The notes beneath the pieces are model-generated. The model saw only the letters and a list, made by a program, of their open reading frames with translations, was not told where the DNA came from and did not search any database. The position numbers and the translations under genes are program-made. A DNA stretch of 64,000 nucleotides from assembly GCA_030550275.1 (NCBI GenBank), contig JAUQPR010000012.1, positions 1-64,000 on the forward strand, in the 5' to 3' direction. The DNA is from Bacteroidota bacterium (GTDB taxonomy: Bacteria > Bacteroidota > Ignavibacteria > Kapaibacteriales > HRBIN21). Positions within the stretch are counted from its first letter, which is position 1, and each line of letters begins with the position of its first letter. Below are positions 17,701 to 25,826 of this stretch, piece by piece.

Positions 17701-20700
17701 CTATGGGAGCACGACAAACGTTCCGACCTCAACAGCTGTCCCGATGCGCACACGGTAGGCGTACGGACCCGCACCCAGCCCTTCGGTTGGGAGCCGCAGT
17801 TCGCCCGTCCCGGCTGGGACACTGCCGTAGTGGACGCGCCGGATGGACTGCCCCATGCTGTTGAAGAGCTCCACCTCCAACTCCGCCGGCTGCGGAGTCC
17901 AGTAGGGGATGGTCACCGTCAGCCCCTGCTCGACCGGGTTGGGGAAGGCTGCACCAACGGTGCTTTGCCCGACCAACCGCACCAGGCGTCCGTTCAGGAA
18001 GCAGATATCCGCCAGCCGAACGCGCGGATTGCGGATCTCCGGTCGCAGGCACCGTGGAAGCGCCGAACACAGCTCCAGCACAAGCTCCTGCTCCGGCGGC
18101 AGCGCCAGGTACGGGCGCACGCGGAGATCGAGTTGCGCCACAAGCGGCGTCCATCCCTCCAGCCCGACGGCGCGGAACTCCAGCACACCTGGGGCAAGCT
18201 CCTGCCAGCTCCAATCCCACCGGGAGCTCGTCTGCACCCGTGCCACACCCAGAAACTCCAAGAACTGCACCGGATAGCGCACCCGCAGGCACAGCTCTGA
18301 GTCCTCCGGTCCCTGCAGAGTTCCTGCCCACTCCTCCTGCACCACGCGCAGCGGGACGATGACCTCAACGCCCGGGAGGGCGCGCTCGACCACCACGCCC
18401 TGTCCAAACTCGATGCGCAGCTCCCGCCCCTCGCCCCGCAGCTCCAGCTCTACGGGCAATTGCTGGTCGTTCTCCAAGCGCAGCCGCACGGTGTAGCGTC
18501 GCACCTGCGTCGGTGCAAAGCGCACTGTGAGCCGTACCTGCCCACCCGGGGAAACATCGAAGGGCGGGACGGGCAGAAGCTCAAATCCCGTTGCATCGCC
18601 GGCGATGACGCTGTAGCCCGTGATGCGCAGCGGAGTCGTCCCCGCACCGTTGAACAGCACGAGCGAATCCTCCGCCACAGAGCAGGTCAGCACACCGCCG
18701 AAATCCACCAGGGGTCGGTCCACTCCGACCGCAAGCCCATCGCCCTCGAGCAGCACCGTATCGGCAACCACAGGGTTCGGGTTGGGTCCAGGCGCCGCAT
18801 CGCTCAGCACCTCGACGAACGCCCGGCGCTGCCCAGACGCCTGTGGCTGGAAGAAGACCGGAATGGCCAGCTCTGCACCGGGCTGTAGGCGTGCTCCCTG
18901 CGCAGCGGTGAAGGCGGGTTGGTCCGGCGGGAACTCCGTGTCCCCACTGATGTAGCGTACCTGCGCGATGAAGAGCTCCGCCAGCGTATCCACGTTGCGG
19001 ATGCGGAGGCTTCCGACCTCCGCCGAGCGCTGCCCAACTGGCGTTGGGGCAAATCGGTAGCCCTGGAGCGCAATCTTCGGCAGCACACCGATGCCCCGGA
19101 GCTCGCCCTGAAGCGGCGTGGGAGCGCCTCGGAGCACAACCTCCACCACAGCGCGCCGCTCGCCCTCCTGCTGCGGCACAAAGCTAACGGGGAGCCGCAC
19201 CGTATCTCCGGCCCCCAGCACCAACGGGAGCTGCGGCGGAGTCAGACGGAAGTGCGCGGCATCCGCTCCTTGCAGGCGGAGCTGCACAACTTCGCCTGAG
19301 ACGGTGTCGGGATTCCACAGCAGCAGCTCTGCTGGATTATCCGTGCGCAGCCGCCGCTTGCCCCAGTCCACAGAGCTTATCCGCAGCTCAGCAACTGCAC
19401 CCTCGCCCAGGAGCTGCACCCGCTGCGGCTGGCACTCCGCTCCCAGGTCGAACTCCAACGCCGCCTGCCGCACACCTGGGGCGCCCGGAGCAAAGCGCAC
19501 CTGCACGGTGAAGCACTCCCCCGCTCCAACCGTGAAGCCGCCCAGGGGAGTGACCTGGAAGTCGCCCGCGTCCGGACCCACCAGGCGCACCGTGCCACTG
19601 AGGCTCCGCGTCCCTCGGTTCTCCAGCACGCACGCCGTGCGCACCTGGAACTGCCCCACACCCACCCGCGGGAAGTTCACATCGGCGGTGCGCACCTCGC
19701 ACGGCGGGTAGCCCACTCCCCAGACCGTCATCTGCGGGATCGGACCGCAATCGCCCTGCACCTCCAGCACTGCGTCGCGGTTCCCCACCGCCTTCGGGGC
19801 GAAGCGGACCTCTACCGAAGCGCACTCGCCGGGCTGGAGCGTCCTTCCGTCGAGCACTTGCACCAGCTCAAAGTCTGCCGGATTGTTGCCCGTAAAGTAC
19901 GCCCGCAGGATGCGCACGGGGTAGTTCCCCCGATTGCACAGCACCGGACCCAGGGAGCTATCCACTGAGGTCCCCACCGGCGTAGCTCCGATGTATGCCC
20001 GGATTGCAGGCAAGCTCAACTGCGGTGCAGCAACGGTGAAGCTGGTGTCGCTTGCGTCCGAGCTTGCAGGGACAAAGGCTTCCTTGCGCACGTAGCCATC
20101 CCTGCCCCCGGCGCTGCGGATAACAATCGTGCCCGATGCCAGGCTCCCACTGAACTCCCCGCCCTCGTAGCGGTTGCCGTAGGCATCCTGCACCGTTGCG
20201 CTGCTGTAAGTGGGGCGTGGCGTGAACTGCCCAATCATCGCCCCCAGTGCAGCTCCGCCCGTGCGGTACCAGCCGGTGAAGGTGGAGTAGAAGTTCGGGC
20301 TGGGGCTGGTCAGCCGAACCTGATTGCCGTTGGGACCCACACCGAACTCTATCAGGCGGCGGAAGCGCCCCTCGATGAAGACGCTATCGTTACGCACGGC
20401 TACGCGGTCGCCGAAGGCGCGCCCGCTATTGACCGGGATCCCTCCGATGCGCACGACCCAGCGGACCGTTGGGGTTTGCGCCGTCCCGTCAAAGCTGATG
20501 AGGAAGGCGTTGGTCGTATCGAGCGAATTCCCCAGGCTCAGAAACTGCGTGTCGCCGATGTAGCACTGAGGGCTTTCGAAGTAGCCGCTCACGTAGGCAT
20601 GCCCGTTGTTGTCTACCGCTACACCGGTTGCCTCGTCGGTGAGCACACCTCCGATGCGGAAGAGCCAAACCAGATTGCCCTCAGCATCCAGCTTTGCCAC

Positions 20701-22326
20701 GAAGGCGTCCTTGAAGCCTCGGCTCACCAGTACGGAATTGCCCCAGCGCAGCGTGTCCTCAAAGGAGCCCACCACGTAGAGGTAGGCTCCGTCCGGCGTG
20801 ACGGCAACGCTGGTGACACGGTCGTCCTGCTTCCCTCCAACCGGTATTGCCCATGCCCAGAAGCGCTGCGACGCAGCGGAGACGCGCACCCGATAGCGTC
20901 CCGGTGCGGGCGGCACCCACCGGTAGGAGAGCCCCCGTGCCCCGGTGGCGATGGTGCGCCAGGTGCGCCCCTCATCCGTGCTATACGCCAGGTCCACCCC
21001 CTGCGTGGGCTCTACCCCCGCCCAGAGGATGAGCACGGTATCGCACTGCGAGATCACTTCTCCACCGCGCGGCGCTATCAGGAAGACCCGCCCCGGCCCC
21101 CCCACCAGCGGGATCTGCGGTCCGCACGGCTCCCCGTGCACCAGCAGCGTTGCCTGCCGATAGGCGCGTGCGGGACCCTGCCGAAACTCCACGCGTACGG
21201 TCAGGTCTTGCCCGACCGGCACCACCGCAGGCGGCTGTGGTGTCACCTGGAGCACTCTGTAGTACTGCCCCGGGCGCACACTCACGCTATCCACCCGGAG
21301 CGGCGTCACCAGCGGTCGCACGGTGATATCCTGCACCACTGTTGTCCCAGGGTCGGGATTGCCGAAGTAGACCAGCGAAGGCGCCTGCATCCGCGCCACA
21401 CTGTTGTCCGGCGCAGTGTAGCCGGTGGTCACCGCCGCATTGGTACGCAGGAAGGTCACCTGCAGCGTGCGGTAACGGCTCAGCTCGGTGCATCCGTAGG
21501 GGGCGGTCCAGTACAATTCGCACACCTGGCGGCTCTGCGCCTCCAGCGCAATCTGTCGGTAGATGCTCTCCAGCTCCGCTTTGGTGTAGGCGGCAAAGCT
21601 CTTACCACCGGTGGTGCGCGCAATCCGCTCCAGGTCCGGGTTCATCGGCATGCTGACGGTGATGGCGTAGACAATTGCCCCAACCGCCCGAGCACGTGCA
21701 ATGATGGTATCCGTCTGCGGCGGGACATTCGGCTGCCCGTCGGTCAGGAAGATAACGAAGCGGCGTAGATCCGGTGGACGCGTCGCCAACAGTGGCAGTG
21801 CCCCAACACCAGTCTTCAGGAACGGTGGATCGTAGCGCGTCCCCCCACGCGGCTGCAACGTGTCGATGCCAACGATGAGATCGATGGCACGGTTTGTGAA
21901 GGGCACAATCAGCTCGGCATCGGCATCGAAGCCGACGACGGCAACCGCCGTCCGCCCGACGAAGTTGACCGAATTCACAAAGGTCTTGGCAGCGTGCTTG
22001 ACCCAGTCCCAGCGCGTCTCCCCACCTCCGACGCTATCCCGCATCGAGTTGCTGCGGTCCAACACCAGGACCGCACTGAATTCGGGCTGCCCCGTCAGCG
22101 TCGTACAGCCCACGCTGACGGTCGGGTCAACGACAACGCCGTTATCCAGGACGCGGAAATCCGCGCGGCTGATGTTTGGATACGGCTGCCCGTTGACGTC
22201 CAGCGCGATGAAATTCGCCTTCATCCGTGGGAAGTTCGTTGCATCAATGCCGTAGACGGAGAAGCTCTGCGCCCGGGCTCCGACCACAGCAAACAAGGCA
22301 AGCACAGGGATAGCAACACGCTTCAT
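17701..22326 (-). CDS. giant secreted VWA / choice-of-anchor-D protein with T9SS sorting domain (1541 aa)
   Basis: Domains in order: signal peptide MKRVAIPVLALFAVVGARAQ; a von Willebrand A domain with MIDAS DRSNSM at 90-95 and a later FLTDGQPN strand; sortilin/ASH-like beta segments; SBBP-type beta-propeller repeats (SVAVTPDGAYLYVVGSF, GVAVDNNGHAYVSGYF); several choice-of-anchor-D/ASH repeats with the pattern GxxxxVxVRFAPxxxGxRxAxLE (about 830-1330); a cohesin-like region; and a C-terminal domain (about 1460-1541) with AFPNPV, VELFNSMGQSIRR and a GPYAYRVR ending typical of type IX secretion signals. Probably a surface adhesion or matrix protein. ATG overlaps the ldcA stop as ATGA. No T9SS machinery genes are in the window. 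Confidence 0.9.
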   Translation of the reverse strand: MKRVAIPVLALFAVVGARAQSFSVYGIDATNFPRMKANFIALDVNGQPYPNISRADFRVLDNGVVVDPTVSVGCTTLTGQPEFSAVLVLDRSNSMRDSVGGGETRWDWVKHAAKTFVNSVNFVGRTAVAVVGFDADAELIVPFTNRAIDLIVGIDTLQPRGGTRYDPPFLKTGVGALPLLATRPPDLRRFVIFLTDGQPNVPPQTDTIIARARAVGAIVYAITVSMPMNPDLERIARTTGGKSFAAYTKAELESIYRQIALEAQSRQVCELYWTAPYGCTELSRYRTLQVTFLRTNAAVTTGYTAPDNSVARMQAPSLVYFGNPDPGTTVVQDITVRPLVTPLRVDSVSVRPGQYYRVLQVTPQPPAVVPVGQDLTVRVEFRQGPARAYRQATLLVHGEPCGPQIPLVGGPGRVFLIAPRGGEVISQCDTVLILWAGVEPTQGVDLAYSTDEGRTWRTIATGARGLSYRWVPPAPGRYRVRVSAASQRFWAWAIPVGGKQDDRVTSVAVTPDGAYLYVVGSFEDTLRWGNSVLVSRGFKDAFVAKLDAEGNLVWLFRIGGVLTDEATGVAVDNNGHAYVSGYFESPQCYIGDTQFLSLGNSLDTTNAFLISFDGTAQTPTVRWVVRIGGIPVNSGRAFGDRVAVRNDSVFIEGRFRRLIEFGVGPNGNQVRLTSPSPNFYSTFTGWYRTGGAALGAMIGQFTPRPTYSSATVQDAYGNRYEGGEFSGSLASGTIVIRSAGGRDGYVRKEAFVPASSDASDTSFTVAAPQLSLPAIRAYIGATPVGTSVDSSLGPVLCNRGNYPVRILRAYFTGNNPADFELVQVLDGRTLQPGECASVEVRFAPKAVGNRDAVLEVQGDCGPIPQMTVWGVGYPPCEVRTADVNFPRVGVGQFQVRTACVLENRGTRSLSGTVRLVGPDAGDFQVTPLGGFTVGAGECFTVQVRFAPGAPGVRQAALEFDLGAECQPQRVQLLGEGAVAELRISSVDWGKRRLRTDNPAELLLWNPDTVSGEVVQLRLQGADAAHFRLTPPQLPLVLGAGDTVRLPVSFVPQQEGERRAVVEVVLRGAPTPLQGELRGIGVLPKIALQGYRFAPTPVGQRSAEVGSLRIRNVDTLAELFIAQVRYISGDTEFPPDQPAFTAAQGARLQPGAELAIPVFFQPQASGQRRAFVEVLSDAAPGPNPNPVVADTVLLEGDGLAVGVDRPLVDFGGVLTCSVAEDSLVLFNGAGTTPLRITGYSVIAGDATGFELLPVPPFDVSPGGQVRLTVRFAPTQVRRYTVRLRLENDQQLPVELELRGEGRELRIEFGQGVVVERALPGVEVIVPLRVVQEEWAGTLQGPEDSELCLRVRYPVQFLEFLGVARVQTSSRWDWSWQELAPGVLEFRAVGLEGWTPLVAQLDLRVRPYLALPPEQELVLELCSALPRCLRPEIRNPRVRLADICFLNGRLVRLVGQSTVGAAFPNPVEQGLTVTIPYWTPQPAELEVELFNSMGQSIRRVHYGSVPAGTGELRLPTEGLGAGPYAYRVRIGTAVEVGTFVVLP

Positions 22327-23414
22327 GACCCTTCCCGCGATCGTTCACAGTTGACAGACGGACTGCATAGGGCGATAGTGCGCGCATCGGCGTCCACCAA
22401 TGCCCGCACGCCAATAGGCAAGGTCAGCTTCTGCAGTACATGCCCGATGGGCAGTCCCGCAAGCACGGGGATGTTCAGCGGGGCAAGGTAGTCACGGAAG
22501 ATCTGCTCCACCGGCGGCTGCCATCCGATCATGCCCGATGGGAATCGCCCCCACGGAGCACGGAAGCGCCCCAGTAGCACCGCCGCGCACTGCTGCAACT
22601 TGCCGGCGAGCGCAAGCTGCATGAGCATGCGGTCAACTCGGTAGGGCTCCTCGCCCACATCCTCCAAGAACAGCACGGCGCCGCGCAGATCCACCTCGTA
22701 CGGGGTGCCCAGAGTTGCCACCAGTAGGCTCAGATTCCCTCCGACGAGCACGCCGGTGGCACGCCCCGGGGCGAGCACACGCCACTGCGGATTGCTCAAG
22801 CGCCATGGCTGGAGCGCTTCCGGCAGGGCAAGCGTGCGGCGGAACCATTCGGCGGTGAAGGGGTCGAAGCGCGAAGTGGCAACCGGTCCGTGATAGGTCA
22901 CCACCCGGGCACGGCTGTAGAGCGCAAGTAGCAGCGCCGTAATGTCGCTGAAGCCGATGATGGGCTTAGGAAAGCGCCGGAAGAGCTCCCAGTCCAGATA
23001 GGGCAGCATGCGCAACGTGCCGTATCCTCCACGGGCGCAGAGGATGGCATCCACCGTCGGGTCAGCAACGAGCTCCATGAGCTCCTGGGCGCGCTCCTGG
23101 TCTGGCGCAGCAAGGTATCTGCCCCCAGCGGTCACCGTACGGGCAAGCCGTACGCGGTAGCCCCAGCTCCGCAGCAGCGCCGTGACCGCACTCAGCTCCG
23201 AAGGGCGCACCGGGCTTGCCGGTGCCGTGATAGCAACAAGTGCACCCGGACGCAGCCCCGGCGGAATAAGCACGGGGATTCCCTCGGGGTCCGTCCCTTC
23301 GCAGCCCGGAGTATGCGCCGACCGCGCCCACCCGCGCGATGAGAGCGCCCCCGGAAGCAGCCCGCTTCCGAGCATCCCTGTACCGACCATCGCAAGCCAC
23401 CGTCGCCGCGTCAT
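22323..23414 (-). CDS. LD-carboxypeptidase (peptidase family S66) with Tat-type leader
   Basis: S66 enzymes remove the terminal D-Ala from murein tetrapeptides during recycling. Family motifs: ARGGYGTLRMLPYLDW, nucleophile Ser in IIGFSDITALLLAL, the FLEDVGEEPYRVDRML Glu segment and GLPIGHVLQKLTLPIG carrying the catalytic His. 363 aa from ATG 23412-23414. The N-terminus MTRRRWLAMVGTGMLGSGLLPG has a twin-arginine motif and hydrophobic stretch, so this copy is probably exported, unlike the cytosolic E. coli LdcA. The longer frame to 23567 is antisense-like overlap with the HD gene. Confidence 0.88.
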   Translation of the reverse strand: MTRRRWLAMVGTGMLGSGLLPGALSSRGWARSAHTPGCEGTDPEGIPVLIPPGLRPGALVAITAPASPVRPSELSAVTALLRSWGYRVRLARTVTAGGRYLAAPDQERAQELMELVADPTVDAILCARGGYGTLRMLPYLDWELFRRFPKPIIGFSDITALLLALYSRARVVTYHGPVATSRFDPFTAEWFRRTLALPEALQPWRLSNPQWRVLAPGRATGVLVGGNLSLLVATLGTPYEVDLRGAVLFLEDVGEEPYRVDRMLMQLALAGKLQQCAAVLLGRFRAPWGRFPSGMIGWQPPVEQIFRDYLAPLNIPVLAGLPIGHVLQKLTLPIGVRALVDADARTIALCSPSVNCERSREGS

Positions 23415-23427
23415 CTGCAGTAACCCC

Positions 23428-24036
23428 CTACCCGAGGAACTTGTTACGCTCGCGCTTGAGCGCTTCGGCAAGATAGCGCAGCCGTGGGTCGGAGGATTGC
23501 TCCGCCAGCGGGAGATACCGCTCCGAAGTCTGCTGGATGTAGCGCAGCGGATTGCGCTTGAGGTCATACCCCAGACAGCGGAAGTTATCCAGGCGCGTCG
23601 CCAGACGAATCATCAGGCACTCCGGCGGTGCTTTCCGTAACCGCTCCACATGCTCCAGGTCCACGGCATCGGGGTCAAGCTCATGCGCCCGCAAATCCTT
23701 GGTGAGCGTCTCCACCAGGTAGGCAACGTAGGGACCGAAGTTGTACTCGAGCACCTCACGCGAGAGCACCTCAGAATCCTCCAGCACATCGTGCAGCAGC
23801 GCTGCGATGAGGACATCGGGGTCGGTGACGCCGAGCTCGTCGATGAGAATCTTGCACACGCGCGTGACATGGTAGAAGTACGGGCTCCCATCGCGGCGCA
23901 GTTGGAGCTCGTGTACGCTGGCGGCAACATCGTAGGCGCTCAGGATGCGGTTGAGCTCGACTGGATCGACCTTCCCCTGCAGCCGCTCGATGAGCTCCTC
24001 GCGCGAAAGGTAGGTGAAGTTGTACGGCACACTCAC
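23428..24036 (-). CDS. stand-alone HD-domain (p)ppGpp hydrolase-like protein
   Basis: 202 aa protein containing only the RelA/SpoT N-terminal hydrolase domain: YFYHVTRVCKILIDELGV (metal His), ALLHDVLEDSEVLSREVLEYNFG (HDxxED signature, about residues 82-87) and ECLMIRLATRLDNFRCL (last metal Asp region). No synthetase, TGS or ACT domain, matching small alarmone hydrolases (Mesh1-like). GTG start at 24034-24036 has no strong SD; a second GTG lies 6 nt later. Between recN and ldcA in the long operon. Substrate ppGpp versus NADPH or another nucleotide cannot be told. Confidence 0.82.
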   Translation of the reverse strand: MSVPYNFTYLSREELIERLQGKVDPVELNRILSAYDVAASVHELQLRRDGSPYFYHVTRVCKILIDELGVTDPDVLIAALLHDVLEDSEVLSREVLEYNFGPYVAYLVETLTKDLRAHELDPDAVDLEHVERLRKAPPECLMIRLATRLDNFRCLGYDLKRNPLRYIQQTSERYLPLAEQSSDPRLRYLAEALKRERNKFLG

Positions 24037-24056
24037 GCTGCACCGTCGGGCTGGTT

Positions 24057-25793
24057 CTACTGAAGGGCTTCCTGCAGAAGTTGCTGGGCTGCCTGCAGCG
24101 CACTGGGGCTGACGCGCTCACCGCTGAGGAGGCGGGCGATTTCATAGAGGCGCTCCTCGCTGCCCAGCCGGCGGGCTTGGACAAGGGTCCGTCCCTCCCG
24201 CTCGTACTTCTCCACAAGGATGTGCACATCGCCGCAGGCGGCAATCTGTGGCAGATGCGTGATGACGAGCACCTGGTGGTACTGCGCCAACGCCTTCAGC
24301 GCTTGCCCTACGCGCTGCGCAATCCGCCCGCTGATTCCGGCATCGATCTCGTCGAAGACCAGCAGCGGCAAGCGGTCGGCTTTCGCCAAAATGCTCTTGA
24401 GCGCCAGCATGATGCGCGAGATCTCCCCACCCGAGGCAACACGCACCAGCGGACGCGGCGATTCGCCCCGATTGGTTGTGATGAGGAACTCCACCCGGTC
24501 CACTCCGTCGGCAAATGCACGGCAGCGTCGCCCGTTGAACTCCACCCAGAGCGGATCCTGGGGGGCAGCATCCTCCTGCTCGATGCTCACGCGGAACTGG
24601 CTATAGGGAATGCCCAATTGCGCAAGAAACTGTTCGACAGCGCGCTCCAGCTTCCGCGCGACGGCAACGCGCTTAGCGTGCAGCCGTTGGGCGCAGCGGG
24701 CAAGCTCCTCACGGAGCGCTTCCTGCCGCTGCTGCAGCTCCTGCAGATGCTCCTCGATGTGTTCGGCATAGCGCAGTTGCTCCTCCCAACGCTGCTTCTG
24801 CTCGAGCGCTGCTTCGATAGAACCGTAGCGCTTGCGCAGCAACTGGAGCTGCGCTCGCCGACGGCGAATCTGCTCCAACTGCTCGGGCTCAAACTCCAGC
24901 GCCGAACTGTAGCGCTGGACAAAGCGCGCCAACTCCTCCACGCTCACCACCAACGAATGGCACTCTGCCACGTAGGGGGCAAACTGCGCATCGATGCGCG
25001 AGAGCTCCTCCAGGAGGTTCCGAGCGCGGATGAGCCGATCGCGCACGGCATCGCTTCCGCCGTAGAGCAGCTCGTGCAACTGCATACTCAGCGCGTAGAG
25101 CCGCTCTGCGTGCTCGATGCGGCGGAGTTGGGCATCGAGCTCCTCCTCCTCGCCCGGCTGGGGATTGAGCTCGGCAAGCTCGCGCAGTTGGAAGCGGAGC
25201 CATTCGCGCTGCTGCTCCAGCTCGTGCCGCTGTGCCTGCAGGGATTGGAGCTGCTCCACCGTGCGGCGCAGCTCGGCGTGGACGCGTTCGTAATCGTGCC
25301 GCAGTGCCTCCAAGCCTCCGGCGTTGTCCAGCAGCCGTCCGTGCGTCTCCACCCGCAGCAAGGATTGCTGCTCGTGCTGTCCGTGGAAGTCTACCAACAT
25401 CTCTCCGAGCTGGCGCACCAGGGCAAGCGGAGCCGGGGAATCGTTGAGGAAGCAGCGGGAGCTTCCTCGGCGATGCAATTCGCGCCGCAGCAGCAGCTCA
25501 TCACCCTGGAGCTCATAGCCGTGCTGTGCCAGGAGCGCCCGCAGTGCCGGAGCAGCATCAATGCGGAAGAGCGCCTCCACGACTGCACGCTCTGCGCCCT
25601 CGCGCAGAAGCTCTGCTCCGGCACGCTCTCCCAGGGCGAGCTGGAGGGAGTCCACCAGAAGCGACTTCCCGGCGCCGGTCTCTCCGGTGATGACATTGAG
25701 CCCAGGCTCAAACTCCAGCTCGATGTGCTCGATGAGCGCGATCTGCTCAACCCGTAAGCGCTGCAGCACCGTTGCTTCGGTCAATGACTCCAC
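24057..25793 (-). CDS. recN: DNA repair ATPase RecN
   Basis: SMC-like double-strand-break repair protein (about 578 aa, family about 550-570). N-terminal Walker A VITGETGAGKSLLVDSLQLALG (shown in part as GETGAGKS, about 39-46), FHGQHEQQSLL signature, two coiled-coil arms, ABC signature ASGGEISRIMLALK and Walker B PLLVFDEIDAGISG, then VITHLPQIA. The start is uncertain: GTG at 25793 or 25769 are the best; a TTG at 25808 also exists. The region just upstream has a near-match ATTTTTG box inside the operon. Confidence 0.95.
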   Translation of the reverse strand: MESLTEATVLQRLRVEQIALIEHIELEFEPGLNVITGETGAGKSLLVDSLQLALGERAGAELLREGAERAVVEALFRIDAAPALRALLAQHGYELQGDELLLRRELHRRGSSRCFLNDSPAPLALVRQLGEMLVDFHGQHEQQSLLRVETHGRLLDNAGGLEALRHDYERVHAELRRTVEQLQSLQAQRHELEQQREWLRFQLRELAELNPQPGEEEELDAQLRRIEHAERLYALSMQLHELLYGGSDAVRDRLIRARNLLEELSRIDAQFAPYVAECHSLVVSVEELARFVQRYSSALEFEPEQLEQIRRRRAQLQLLRKRYGSIEAALEQKQRWEEQLRYAEHIEEHLQELQQRQEALREELARCAQRLHAKRVAVARKLERAVEQFLAQLGIPYSQFRVSIEQEDAAPQDPLWVEFNGRRCRAFADGVDRVEFLITTNRGESPRPLVRVASGGEISRIMLALKSILAKADRLPLLVFDEIDAGISGRIAQRVGQALKALAQYHQVLVITHLPQIAACGDVHILVEKYEREGRTLVQARRLGSEERLYEIARLLSGERVSPSALQAAQQLLQEALQ

Positions 25794-25826
25794 GTGCCAA
25801 GGGTGCAAAAATGCAAAGCCAAGCGC

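Noticed and set aside
22323-23567. Longer start for the S66 peptidase at 23567
   Set aside because: The added residues are antisense-like overlap with the HD gene; MTRRRWLAMVGTG gives a credible leader.
24081-25757. Long plus-strand frame antisense to recN
   Set aside because: Same reason; recN has all its motifs on the other strand.
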